A stretch of DNA of 19,441 nucleotides from an uncultured Eubacteriales bacterium (GCA_934464585.1 CAKSJY010000016.1:1-19441); one strand, 5' to 3'; numbered from the stretch's first letter, positions 1-7,232 are shown. Translations and numbers: made by a program. The notes: a model not told the origin generated them from the sequence alone.

Positions 1-174
1 TTGTACTAAACCCTAGTATACATAAGGGTTTTGGCATATTTTTAGTTCTATTCTTGGTTAAATTCGTTCAGTTTTGTTGTGAAAAATATTCACCTAGAGA
101 CAACAAAAAGCACGTTTTTATGCCTACTTTTCCCCAGGCTTTTTGCGTTATTATGACAAATAGTTTAATTACAT
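1..174. other. Unassigned segment with inverted repeats beyond the spoVM terminator
   Basis: No recognisable gene lies here. Visible inverted repeats are 8-14 with 25-31 (7 bp, AAACCCT/AGGGTTT), 72-80 with 100-108 (9 bp, TTTTGTTGT/ACAACAAAA), and 104-111 with 138-145 (8 bp, CAAAAAGC/GCTTTTTG). The last two share bases 104-108, so they cannot both form. On the plus strand a frame is open from base 3 to a TAA at 174-176 (57 codons, entering from outside), but its residues match nothing I know and the composition is unconvincing. On the minus strand the segment could be the leader of a gene to the left. I assign no function. Confidence 0.4.
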
Positions 175-203
175 AAAAAAGTCCCCTAAGTTATAGGGGA
201 CTT
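175..203 (-). terminator. Intrinsic terminator after spoVM
   Basis: A perfect 10-bp stem pairs 179-188 (AAGTCCCCTA) with 194-203 (TAGGGGACTT) around a 5-nt loop, AGTTA. Read on the minus strand it is followed by a run of six T (complement of 175-180, two of them in the stem). It starts five bases past the spoVM stop codon, so it is the natural end of the minus-strand transcript. Confidence 0.88.
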
Positions 204-226
204 AAGACTAGAAGTCTTCTTTTTTT
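204..226 (+). terminator. Possible plus-strand terminator hairpin inside the spoVM 3' end
   Basis: On the plus strand AAGACT (204-209) pairs with AGTCTT (213-218) around a 3-nt loop and is followed by C and seven T (220-226). With the stronger hairpin at 179-203 just before it, this could stop transcription entering from the left, making the region a bidirectional terminator. The T run is also the complement of the lysine codons of spoVM, so the match may be a by-product of coding sequence. Confidence 0.4.
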
Positions 227-291
227 ACTTTAAACATTTTTCTTAAAACAAATCCTATAAATTTGGGACTTTTTACAACAACAACTTTCAT
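208..291 (-). CDS. spoVM: SpoVM, spore coat-anchoring amphipathic peptide (27 aa)
   Basis: The peptide begins MKVVVVKSPKF, continues IGFVLRKMF and ends KKEDF. Aligned from memory with the 26-residue Bacillus subtilis SpoVM, without gaps, it shares K2, K7, P9, K10, F11, G13, R17, M19 and D26. P9 is the residue known to matter for SpoVM recognition of the curved forespore membrane. In B. subtilis SpoVM inserts shallowly in the outer forespore membrane and recruits the coat ATPase SpoIVA; it also affects the protease FtsH. Context agrees: spoVM closes the prpC-prkC-rsgA region in Bacillus. A GGAGG site lies 7 nt before the ATG, and a terminator follows the TAG. Differences from B. subtilis are a valine run in place of FYTI and one extra C-terminal Phe. 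The identification rests on sequence pattern plus position; no search was run. Confidence 0.92.
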   Translation of the reverse strand: MKVVVVKSPKFIGFVLRKMFKVKKEDF

Positions 292-298
292 ACCAAGC

Positions 299-303
299 CC
301 TCC
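299..303 (-). promoter_or_regulatory. Strong ribosome binding site of spoVM
   Basis: GGAGG on the minus strand, 7 nt upstream of the spoVM ATG and 5 nt after the TAG of the preceding microgene. It fixes the start of a gene too short to be called by length alone. Confidence 0.9.
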
Positions 304-308
304 AATTA

Positions 309-452
309 CTAGCATTTCATAAGTGCAATTGACAAAACTAATACTATAATTGCAACTACAAGTATGATGAACCTTTCAGGACAAAAGCATGAAATCGTTA
401 AGCCCAATCCGAAAATAAAAGCCATACGTCCCTGACAACGATAACCACACAT
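309..452 (-). CDS. Cys-rich membrane microprotein of unknown function (47 aa)
   Basis: I do not recognise this family. The first ATG after an in-frame TGA is at 452, with GGTGA 6 nt upstream; a second possible start is Met10. The N-terminal ten residues are polar and basic (MCGYRCQGRM). Residues 11-21 are apolar and Gly-rich, then comes SCFCPER (21-27), and residues 28-45 form an uninterrupted apolar stretch fit for one membrane span. Cysteines are at 2, 6, 22, 24 and 47, the last being the final residue. The stop codon lies 5 nt before the spoVM ribosome binding site, so the two microgenes are probably co-transcribed. It occupies the place of rpe and thiN in Bacillus. A role at a membrane during sporulation is inferred from position only. 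Coding status is supported by start site, hydrophobic pattern and fit in the gap, not by homology. Confidence 0.68.
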   Translation of the reverse strand: MCGYRCQGRMAFIFGLGLTISCFCPERFIILVVAIIVLVLSIALMKC

Positions 453-501
453 ATGTTTTCACCGCCCATAAGATAAGTGCCGGACAACGATTTCAAAGCT
501 T

Positions 502-535
502 ATTATATTATATACAAAAACTTTGAATTTGTTTA
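502..535 (-). promoter_or_regulatory. Possible promoter for the microgene-spoVM unit
   Basis: Just after the rsgA stop the minus strand reads TAAACA (535-530), a 17-nt spacer, then TATAAT (512-507); a second TATAAT overlaps at 507-502. The -10 is perfect for sigma-A and the -35 matches TTGACA at four of six positions. The stretch TATATAAT also resembles a sigma-E -10 (CATACAAT) at six of eight, so a sporulation sigma factor is an alternative. About 50 nt separate the expected start site from the microgene ATG. AT-rich sequence makes chance matches common. Confidence 0.5.
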
Positions 536-539
536 CAAT

Positions 540-1424
540 TTACTTCCATGATTTGACTTGTTTTAACTCATTATACATTTCAATATAGTTATCATGCCTT
601 GATTTTGATATCTTTCCCAACCTGAGTGCCTCAAGCACAGCACAACCTTTTTCGCAAGTATGCGAACACGAATTGAATTTACAATCGTATATATACGGTC
701 TAAATTCCGGGAAACAATCTGCTAAATCATCTTTTTTAATATTTTCAAATTTCTGAATATCGACAATCGAAAAGCCCGGAGTATCCGCCAAATAGGTTCC
801 TTCCGCAATCTTGAAAAATTCAATATGCCTTGTTGTGTGTTTACCTCTACCAAGTTTCTTGCTAGTAACACCTGTCGCAAGAGATAATTGCGGACATATC
901 GTATTTAAAAGTGACGATTTCCCTACCCCGGAATTTCCTATAAATACATTGATTCCTTTTGTTATAAGCCCTTTGATTTCATCCTTACCCTGCATAGTCT
1001 TAGACGAAAATTCTACAACCTTAATGTCAGCTTCACGATATATTTTGCATATATCATCTCTCGTTTCTAGATCAACTTTAGAAAGAACCAAAACCGGTTC
1101 TATATTTTTGTATATTGCTATTGCAATCATTTTATCTATTACAAGCAAATTTGGTTCTGGATCGCACGTCGAAGAAACTATAAATAGCTTATCTATATTA
1201 GAAACCGGTGGCCTTATCAAAAAGTTCTTTCGTGGTAATATTTCTTCTATCGTAGAAAATGTTTCCTTATTAATGCTAATTTTAACCATATCACCGACAT
1301 TTGGGGTTATATTATTCTTTCGAAAAATTCCCCTTGCCTTGCATTCATAAATCTTAGAATCAGAGGCTTCTACATAATAGAAGCCTCCTATTCCCTTTAC
1401 TATAATACCATTTGTATATTTCAT
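540..1424 (-). CDS. rsgA: RsgA, ribosome small subunit-dependent GTPase
   Basis: A circularly permuted GTPase that binds the 30S subunit late in assembly and checks the decoding centre (B. subtilis CpgA/YloQ). The 294 residues show an N-terminal OB-fold (about 1-70). Next come the G4 motif LSKVD (114-118), the P-loop GNSGVGKS (163-170) and the G3 motif DTPG (214-217), in the permuted order typical of the family. A C-terminal zinc site has Cys248, Cys253, His255 and Cys261 with the family spacing C-x4-C-x-H-x5-C. The length is normal. The ATG lies 3 nt after the prkC stop, with GAGGAA overlapping that stop, so translation is probably coupled. In B. subtilis this GTPase is a reported PrkC substrate, consistent with its position. 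Nothing looks broken. Confidence 0.96.
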   Translation of the reverse strand: MKYTNGIIVKGIGGFYYVEASDSKIYECKARGIFRKNNITPNVGDMVKISINKETFSTIEEILPRKNFLIRPPVSNIDKLFIVSSTCDPEPNLLVIDKMIAIAIYKNIEPVLVLSKVDLETRDDICKIYREADIKVVEFSSKTMQGKDEIKGLITKGINVFIGNSGVGKSSLLNTICPQLSLATGVTSKKLGRGKHTTRHIEFFKIAEGTYLADTPGFSIVDIQKFENIKKDDLADCFPEFRPYIYDCKFNSCSHTCEKGCAVLEALRLGKISKSRHDNYIEMYNELKQVKSWK

Positions 1425-1427
1425 ATC

Positions 1428-3395
1428 TTATTCCTCAACAGAACTCGACTCATCTTTTGGCACAAAGGTATATTTTGCAACCGTTTTTACCGGATCGGTA
1501 TCAGAATCAAAGTTTACTGTAAATACTCTATATTGCTGACCGTCTATATTAACATTGACTGTCTTTGTTCCTGAAGAGCCTTTAACATATACAGTATATG
1601 TGCTGTTATATGCCGGGACAACCTTCTTTTGACTATCTAAAACTCCATCTATATAACTCGAAATCGTAACTTCATACTTAACATCCGATGGCAAGTCGAC
1701 ATATACCTCTATAGTCTTTTCCTGTTTTTGACCTGTACTTACTGTAAGCTGAACAGACGTACCAGCACTTACTTCTACTCCCGGAAGTGGATTTGTCGAT
1801 AAAACTGTATCCTTAGGCTTGTCACTTTGCTCATATACAATATTATCTGAAACCTTTAGTCCCTTTTCAACGAGTTCACCTTTAGCTGTACTTAGACTTT
1901 TATTAATTACATCCGGAACAGTAATCTTCTTTTCTGCCGGACCGTTACTTACATATACTTTTACAGTAGTCTTCACTGTTACCTGGGTTCCCGCTTGTGG
2001 ATCGGTATTTTTTACAATACCTTGAGCAGTTTGGTCATCCTCAACAGTTAAAATCTCATATTCAAGCGATAACTCCTGAAGCTTTGATTTCGCCGCTTCC
2101 TCTTTTAGCCCCTTTAAATTCGGAACTGAAACCAGTGTTCCAGAAGTATTAACCTTCAAAGTTATTTTTGAATCCTCTTTTACCTTTTTAGATGAACTTT
2201 TCGGATTTTGGTCAAGGATTATGCCTTCCTCTTTATTAGGATCATAAGCCGACTCTACATTAAATTCAAACTTATAGTCTTTATTATTTTGGACATCAGA
2301 AAGTTTCATTCCAATAAAGTTCGGAACCTCAACATCCTTTGAGGCACTACAGGATTTGCTAAATACCATTATTCCCAACACCGCGCCTATCAATACAACA
2401 GCAGCTATAATTCCACCTATTATCATTAAGGTCCGTTTTTTCTTATTTTCTTCCTGAGTCTTACTATCTATACTAAAATTATCACCATAATCCTGATTTA
2501 CGTAGCTTTCGATATCTTCAGATGATTCACTATCCTTAGACCTATACTGATAATTGAATCTTATATCAGGATCTAAAATTAATTCGCTTATATCATTAAG
2601 CATTTCCTGTGCAGACTGGAAGCGGTTATAAGTTTCCTTTTGCATTGCTTTCATAGTAATTTCTTGAAGACCGTATGGAATATTAGGATTTATCTCTCTT
2701 GGAGGCTTAGGCTCAACCTGCATCTGCATAATAGCAACGGAAACTGCACTATCCGCTTCAAATGGTAATTTACCCGTTGTCATTTCATAAAGCATTACAC
2801 CGGTAGAATATATATCTGCTTTCTCGTCTGTTATATCTCCTCTAGCCTGTTCTGGAGCTATATAATGCACTGAACCTATGGCTTTATCTGTCATTGTTCT
2901 TGTTTCATTTTTAGAAAAGCGTGCTATACCGAAGTCAGTTACTTTTATGGTTCCATCTGGCAATAAAATAATATTTTGAGGCTTAATATCTCTATGAATT
3001 ATTCCTTTTTCATGTGCATGTTTAAGGGCCTTTAATATTTGGATAGTAAAATGTAATGCTTCTTTCCAACTTATTTCTTTTTGGCTTGCAATATATTCTT
3101 TTAATGTTATGCCGTCTATATACTCCATTACGATATATTGTATTTTATCTCCAAAACTAACATCGTATACCTTGACTATGTTTGGATGTGATAAAACAGC
3201 TATAGCCTTTGATTCATTTTTAAATCTTCTTATAAAATCATCATTATCTAAAAATTCATCTTTTAATATTTTTATCGCAACTATTCTATCATCTATCGTA
3301 TCATATGCTTTATAGACAAGTGCCATACCACCAGCACCAATAAGCTCATGTATTTCATATCTTCCATCAAGCCTTTTTCCAACATATTTATCCAT
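1428..3395 (-). CDS. prkC: PrkC/Stk1-type Ser/Thr protein kinase with PASTA repeats
   Basis: A Hanks-type membrane kinase whose outer part senses muropeptides or lipid II, controlling cell-wall synthesis, growth and, in Bacillus, germination. The kinase domain (about 12-275) has the glycine loop GAGGMA (20-25), Lys42, HRDIKPQN (134-141), DFG (154-156) and APE (180-182). Activation-loop threonines 165, 167 and 169 are likely autophosphorylation sites. An acidic Ser-rich juxtamembrane region (285-320) precedes one membrane span (323-345). Outside lie three PASTA repeats (about 354-416, 420-484 and 489-554). The last 100 residues (about 558-655) are not PASTA; they are rich in Val, Thr and Tyr and look like a beta-sandwich. 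The ATG is preceded by GGGGG at 10 nt. The cognate phosphatase is immediately upstream. Confidence 0.96.
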   Translation of the reverse strand: MDKYVGKRLDGRYEIHELIGAGGMALVYKAYDTIDDRIVAIKILKDEFLDNDDFIRRFKNESKAIAVLSHPNIVKVYDVSFGDKIQYIVMEYIDGITLKEYIASQKEISWKEALHFTIQILKALKHAHEKGIIHRDIKPQNIILLPDGTIKVTDFGIARFSKNETRTMTDKAIGSVHYIAPEQARGDITDEKADIYSTGVMLYEMTTGKLPFEADSAVSVAIMQMQVEPKPPREINPNIPYGLQEITMKAMQKETYNRFQSAQEMLNDISELILDPDIRFNYQYRSKDSESSEDIESYVNQDYGDNFSIDSKTQEENKKKRTLMIIGGIIAAVVLIGAVLGIMVFSKSCSASKDVEVPNFIGMKLSDVQNNKDYKFEFNVESAYDPNKEEGIILDQNPKSSSKKVKEDSKITLKVNTSGTLVSVPNLKGLKEEAAKSKLQELSLEYEILTVEDDQTAQGIVKNTDPQAGTQVTVKTTVKVYVSNGPAEKKITVPDVINKSLSTAKGELVEKGLKVSDNIVYEQSDKPKDTVLSTNPLPGVEVSAGTSVQLTVSTGQKQEKTIEVYVDLPSDVKYEVTISSYIDGVLDSQKKVVPAYNSTYTVYVKGSSGTKTVNVNIDGQQYRVFTVNFDSDTDPVKTVAKYTFVPKDESSSVEE

Positions 3396-3409
3396 AAAAA
3401 ATTGTCCCC

Positions 3410-4141
3410 CTATCTTTCCAGTATAGCAACAGTTATATTATCATTACCGCCCAAATCTTTAGCTCTAGAGACCAATATGTCCGTTAAATCTCTTATGTCA
3501 TTATTTTCATAACAATTATATATTTCATTTTCCGAAACATAATTACTCAATCCATCGGTACAAATAACCAGTACATCTCCGGTTTTTATTTCTCTTTGGA
3601 TATAATCCGCCGGCATATTATTACAAATACCTAAAGCTTTTGTAATTAAATTCTTATTAGGGTGATGCATAGCCTCTTCTTTCGTAATTTCACCTGTATC
3701 TACCATTTGCTGCACTAGTGAGTGGTCGACCGTTAATTGCTCTATTTTATTGTCAGCGATAATATAAGCGCGGCTATCACCTATATGTGCAATACATAGA
3801 TTATCCTTGTAGATAATAGAAACTATAACTGTTGTTCCCATTCCATTTAACTTCGGATCCTCTATTGATTTCTTATAAATAAGATCATTAGCATTATAAA
3901 AGGATGATTGAAGTAAATTTTTTATAGAAGAGACATCTTCTATATTATTTTCAAAGAACTTTTTTAGTTGATTCTTTATGCTTTCAACTGCCATATTACT
4001 AGCAACATCACCACCATTTGCTCCTCCCATACCATCGCATACTATTGCAAATGCTAAGTCGTCATTTATACATTCAATGTAGAAGGCGTCTTGGTTAGTG
4101 ACCCTTTTTAAGCCTATATCGCTGTTGCCGTATACTTTCAA
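3410..4141 (-). CDS. prpC: PrpC/Stp-type PP2C protein phosphatase
   Basis: A metal-dependent Ser/Thr phosphatase that reverses phosphorylation by the neighbouring kinase. In 243 residues all PP2C landmarks are present: NQD (16-18), the metal-binding DGMGG (36-40), GDSRAY (121-126), DG (196-197) and GGNDNIT (231-237), whose Asp234 is a metal ligand. There is no signal peptide or membrane span, so it is cytosolic. Translation starts at a TTG directly abutting the rlmN TAA (TAATTG), with GAGGTGG about 8 nt upstream inside the rlmN 3' end; MKVYGNSDIG fits the start of the family. The kinase gene begins 14 nt after its stop, the usual phosphatase-kinase pair. Confidence 0.95.
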   Translation of the reverse strand: MKVYGNSDIGLKRVTNQDAFYIECINDDLAFAIVCDGMGGANGGDVASNMAVESIKNQLKKFFENNIEDVSSIKNLLQSSFYNANDLIYKKSIEDPKLNGMGTTVIVSIIYKDNLCIAHIGDSRAYIIADNKIEQLTVDHSLVQQMVDTGEITKEEAMHHPNKNLITKALGICNNMPADYIQREIKTGDVLVICTDGLSNYVSENEIYNCYENNDIRDLTDILVSRAKDLGGNDNITVAILER

Positions 4142-5182
4142 TTATAATTCCACCTCGTTTTTACAATTTCGTCTTAATTGCCCACAAGAAGCATTAATGT
4201 CTTTGCCTAAGGTCCTTCTTATTGTTGCATTTAAGCCATTTTTAGCAAGTATATTTTTAAAATTTTCTTGTCTGGCCGTATTGCTTTTTTTATAATTAGT
4301 TTCGGTAACCTCATTAACCGGTATAAGATTTACATGGCACAAAAGTCCTTTTAATTTTTCAGACAACTCATAAGCACACCTATCGCTATCATTTACACCT
4401 GAGATAAGTGCATATTCAAATGATATACGCCTATTAGTCATCTTTATATAATATCGACAAGCTTCCAAAAGCTCATTAATATTCCAACGTCTATTTATTG
4501 GCATAGTCTTGGAACGTATTGTATCATTTGGTGCATGAAGTGAAATAGATAAAGTAATTTGCAATTTTTCATCTGCAAGTTTATAGATCTTATCAACAAC
4601 ACCACAAGTCGAAAGTGAGATATGCCTTGCACTTATATTCAATCCATCATCAGATGAAACAAGCCTTAAAAATTTTATAACATTATCATAATTATCTAGA
4701 GGTTCACCCATACCCATTAAAACCACATGAGATATACGAATGTTCTCTCTTTTTTGTATTGTCTGTATTTGGGATAAAATTTCAGATGGATATAAATTCC
4801 TTAAAAATCCACCTTTACCTGTAGCACAAAATGAACATCCCATTTTACAACCAACCTGAGTCGAAACACATACAGAATAACCATATTTATATTTCATCAA
4901 TACAGACTCTATAAACTCGCCATCATTTAGTCTTAATAAGTATTTTTTAGTTTCATCATACGATGAAACTAGCCGTTTTTCAATCACTGCGGAACGTATT
5001 TCGTACTTTGTTTTTAATATATTCCTAAATTGCTTTGGGATATTATTCATTTCATCAAATGATTCTACCCCTTTATACAACCAATCATATACTTGTTTTG
5101 CCCTGTATGTAGGGTATCCGCTTTCGGAAAATTCCTTTTTTATTTCATCTATTGCCATAGACTTTAAATCTTTTAAAGCCAA
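4142..5182 (-). CDS. rlmN: RlmN, 23S rRNA A2503-C2 methyltransferase
   Basis: A radical-SAM enzyme that methylates C2 of A2503 in 23S rRNA and, in some bacteria, A37 of certain tRNAs. Of 346 residues, the cluster-binding motif CKMGCSFC has Cys112, Cys116 and Cys119, and GMGEP (157-161) is the SAM contact. Cys333 in ASCGQL is the C-terminal cysteine that carries the methyl intermediate. The catalytic pair is intact. Length and the C-terminal position distinguish it from Cfr only by overall similarity, but a housekeeping place between rsmB and prpC argues for RlmN. The likely start is TTG with GGGTGA 4 nt upstream; the downstream residues DLKSM match the usual family beginning. It starts 4 nt after the rsmB stop. 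Confidence 0.95.
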   Translation of the reverse strand: MALKDLKSMAIDEIKKEFSESGYPTYRAKQVYDWLYKGVESFDEMNNIPKQFRNILKTKYEIRSAVIEKRLVSSYDETKKYLLRLNDGEFIESVLMKYKYGYSVCVSTQVGCKMGCSFCATGKGGFLRNLYPSEILSQIQTIQKRENIRISHVVLMGMGEPLDNYDNVIKFLRLVSSDDGLNISARHISLSTCGVVDKIYKLADEKLQITLSISLHAPNDTIRSKTMPINRRWNINELLEACRYYIKMTNRRISFEYALISGVNDSDRCAYELSEKLKGLLCHVNLIPVNEVTETNYKKSNTARQENFKNILAKNGLNATIRRTLGKDINASCGQLRRNCKNEVEL

Positions 5183-5186
5183 TATA

Positions 5187-6521
5187 TCACCCTATCTTTT
5201 TAAATGCTGCTATAAAAAATCCATCTGTATTATTTATATTTGGCATAAGAGTTAATTGATTGTTTGGTTCATCTATGGTTCTTTTAAGCTTTATACCCTG
5301 AATATCATAAGGTACATAATTTTTATGTTCATCCAAAAATCTGGTCGCTATCTCACCATTTTCTTTCGGATTCAATGTACAAGTAGAATACATCAATACT
5401 CCGCCAACCTTTGTAAACCTCTCTGAGTTACAAAGTATATTGTATTGCAAATTGGGTAAATTTTCAAGCACTTGTAGATCCTTATATCTAATTTCGGGTT
5501 TTCTTCTTATAATACCAAGTCCTGAACACGGAACATCACAAAGCACTTTATCTGCCATTTCAAGATTAGAATCATCTGAAAGTGCATCTCTAACCCTTGC
5601 ATCTATTATATTTATTCCTAAACGTTTTGCTCCATCATTTATAAGTTTAACCTTATGATCATATAAGTCAAACGCATAGATCCCCCCTATATTATTCATA
5701 ATCTGAGCTAGAGTAAAGGATTTACCTCCGGGGGCAGAACACATATCTGCGACTATCTCAGACTCCTTAGGTGAAAGTATCTCACAAAGTACTTGTGAGG
5801 CTAAATCCTGAACATGAAACCTGCCCTCAGAAAAAGATTTTAAATTAGAAATACTCCCGCTTCCTTTTAATATCAGAGCGTTTTCCATTTCTTCTACAAT
5901 TTCTGTTTTTACACCTTCGGAATTTAAAATCTTCTCTAATTCCTGTCTTGAATTTTTTAATGTGTTAACTCTTATGATAAGATTAGGTTTTTCTTGAAGA
6001 GATTTTAAAAGTTCCTCTGTAAACTCTAAACCATAAGCTTCTTCCCAAAATAATATTAATTCTGCCGGGCAAGAATATTTAACTTCAAGATATTTTAAAC
6101 GATCCTTTTCTTTATTTGGCATCGGTAAACTATTTCTGTTTCTTAAAACATTTCTAAGTATAGCATTGACAAAACCTGTAGCACTTTTCTTTTTACATTT
6201 CTTAACCAAGTTCACAGACTCATTAACTGCTGCAGAATCAGGAACTTTATCCATAAATAAAACTTGATATATTCCCATTCTTAACGCAGTAAGTACATCA
6301 GTCGATACTTTCCTTATCGGAATTTTGGAATAGCTTGATATTATATAATCAAGCTGAAGTTTTCTTTCGATAACTCCATATACTAAGTTACAAATGAAAG
6401 CCGAATCTCTTACAGAAACATCATAATTTTTCAAAACCTTATCTAACGTTATATTAGAGTAGGCATTATCCTGTTCAATTTTCTCCAGTATTTTTAGTGC
6501 AATAAATCTAATATTTGTCAT
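5187..6521 (-). CDS. rsmB: RsmB, 16S rRNA C967-C5 methyltransferase
   Basis: This SAM-dependent enzyme makes m5C967 in 16S rRNA. The 444-residue protein has an N-terminal NusB-like RNA-binding domain (about 1-130) and a Rossmann methyltransferase domain. The latter carries DMCSAPGGK (259-267, SAM binding), DVPCSG (329-334) with Cys332, and STCTL (379-383) with catalytic Cys381. Both cysteines needed for the m5C mechanism are present. The ATG at 6521 shares one base with the yugP TGA (TGATG), so translation is probably coupled; the local Shine-Dalgarno is weak. A TTG one codon upstream at 6524 is possible but less likely. It ends 4 nt before rlmN. Confidence 0.95.
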   Translation of the reverse strand: MTNIRFIALKILEKIEQDNAYSNITLDKVLKNYDVSVRDSAFICNLVYGVIERKLQLDYIISSYSKIPIRKVSTDVLTALRMGIYQVLFMDKVPDSAAVNESVNLVKKCKKKSATGFVNAILRNVLRNRNSLPMPNKEKDRLKYLEVKYSCPAELILFWEEAYGLEFTEELLKSLQEKPNLIIRVNTLKNSRQELEKILNSEGVKTEIVEEMENALILKGSGSISNLKSFSEGRFHVQDLASQVLCEILSPKESEIVADMCSAPGGKSFTLAQIMNNIGGIYAFDLYDHKVKLINDGAKRLGINIIDARVRDALSDDSNLEMADKVLCDVPCSGLGIIRRKPEIRYKDLQVLENLPNLQYNILCNSERFTKVGGVLMYSTCTLNPKENGEIATRFLDEHKNYVPYDIQGIKLKRTIDEPNNQLTLMPNINNTDGFFIAAFKKIG

Positions 6522-7228
6522 CAATCATTACCACGTCTACCACTATATATAAGCAATAACCTTAAAAGTGACATAATAGCAGTAATCGCTGAAGCCAAAT
6601 ATGTCATAGCTGCAGCCTTCAAAACCTTCTTGGCCCCTTTTAATTCTTCATCATAAAGAAGTTCACCTTCATCAAGTGCCCTAATAGCTCTTCTACTAGC
6701 ATCAAACTCAACCGGTAATGTAGCTATTTCAAAAAGTACCGCTAAACTAAACAATATTATTCCAACAAGTACTAATATGTCCCACTTTGTTGGTAAAAGC
6801 AAGCCTATAAAAATAAGCGGGAATGAAAGTTTAGAACTAATACTAGTAATCGGTATAAGCATCTGTCTTACTCTTATAGGCTTATAGTCCTCTGCATGTT
6901 GCACAGCATGACCTGCCTCATGGCAAGCCACTCCAATTGCTGAAACAGATGTACTACCATATACCTTATCAGATAATCTTATAACATTCACAGACGGGTC
7001 AAAGTGATCTGTAAGTTTACCTGCAACTCTTTCTATTCTTACCCCACTTACTCCGTTTCTTTGAAGTACGATTTGTGCTGCCTGAGCACCTGTAAGATTT
7101 CTTCTGCACTTAACTTCTGAATACTTACTAAATGTAGTCTGTACCTTAATCTGTGCATAAAGTGTAATTATTAGTGCAGGTATCATAAAAATTATATACG
7201 TATAATCGTAATAATAAAATCCGTACAT
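6521..7228 (-). CDS. yugP: YugP-type membrane zinc metallopeptidase
   Basis: Member of the neutral zinc metallopeptidase family typified by B. subtilis YugP (Pfam Zn_peptidase_2). The catalytic motif HEAGH is at 103-107, and Glu174 in PVEF is a plausible third zinc ligand. Hydrophobic spans lie at about 10-28, 122-145, 149-172 and 206-228. The protein is therefore an integral membrane peptidase with its active site between span 1 and span 2. Length (235) is normal. The substrate is unknown to me. The ATG is 4 nt after the fmt stop behind a GGAGAATG site, and the gene end overlaps the rsmB start. Its place between fmt and rsmB differs from Bacillus; I recall the same neighbourhood in other clostridia. 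Confidence 0.9.
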   Translation of the reverse strand: MYGFYYYDYTYIIFMIPALIITLYAQIKVQTTFSKYSEVKCRRNLTGAQAAQIVLQRNGVSGVRIERVAGKLTDHFDPSVNVIRLSDKVYGSTSVSAIGVACHEAGHAVQHAEDYKPIRVRQMLIPITSISSKLSFPLIFIGLLLPTKWDILVLVGIILFSLAVLFEIATLPVEFDASRRAIRALDEGELLYDEELKGAKKVLKAAAMTYLASAITAIMSLLRLLLIYSGRRGND

Positions 7229-7232
7229 ATAA

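Noticed and set aside
8..31. Inverted repeat AAACCCT/AGGGTTT as a terminator
   Set aside because: The loop is 10 nt and no T-tract follows on the minus strand; on the plus strand only a short broken T run follows.
122..144. GCCT/AGGC followed by five T on the plus strand as a terminator
   Set aside because: A 4-bp stem with a 10-nt loop is too weak to support a call.
360..366. CATACTT on the minus strand, six of seven to a sigma-G/F -10, upstream of spoVM
   Set aside because: No matching -35 element is found at the right spacing, and the site lies within the microgene.
811..1350. 179-codon plus-strand open frame opposite rsgA
   Set aside because: It lies wholly inside the intact rsgA gene on the other strand, its residues match nothing, and it has no convincing ribosome binding site.
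4142..5182. Cfr-type antibiotic resistance methyltransferase instead of RlmN
   Set aside because: The position in the conserved rsmB-rlmN-prpC order and the overall residues fit housekeeping RlmN; nothing suggests transfer.
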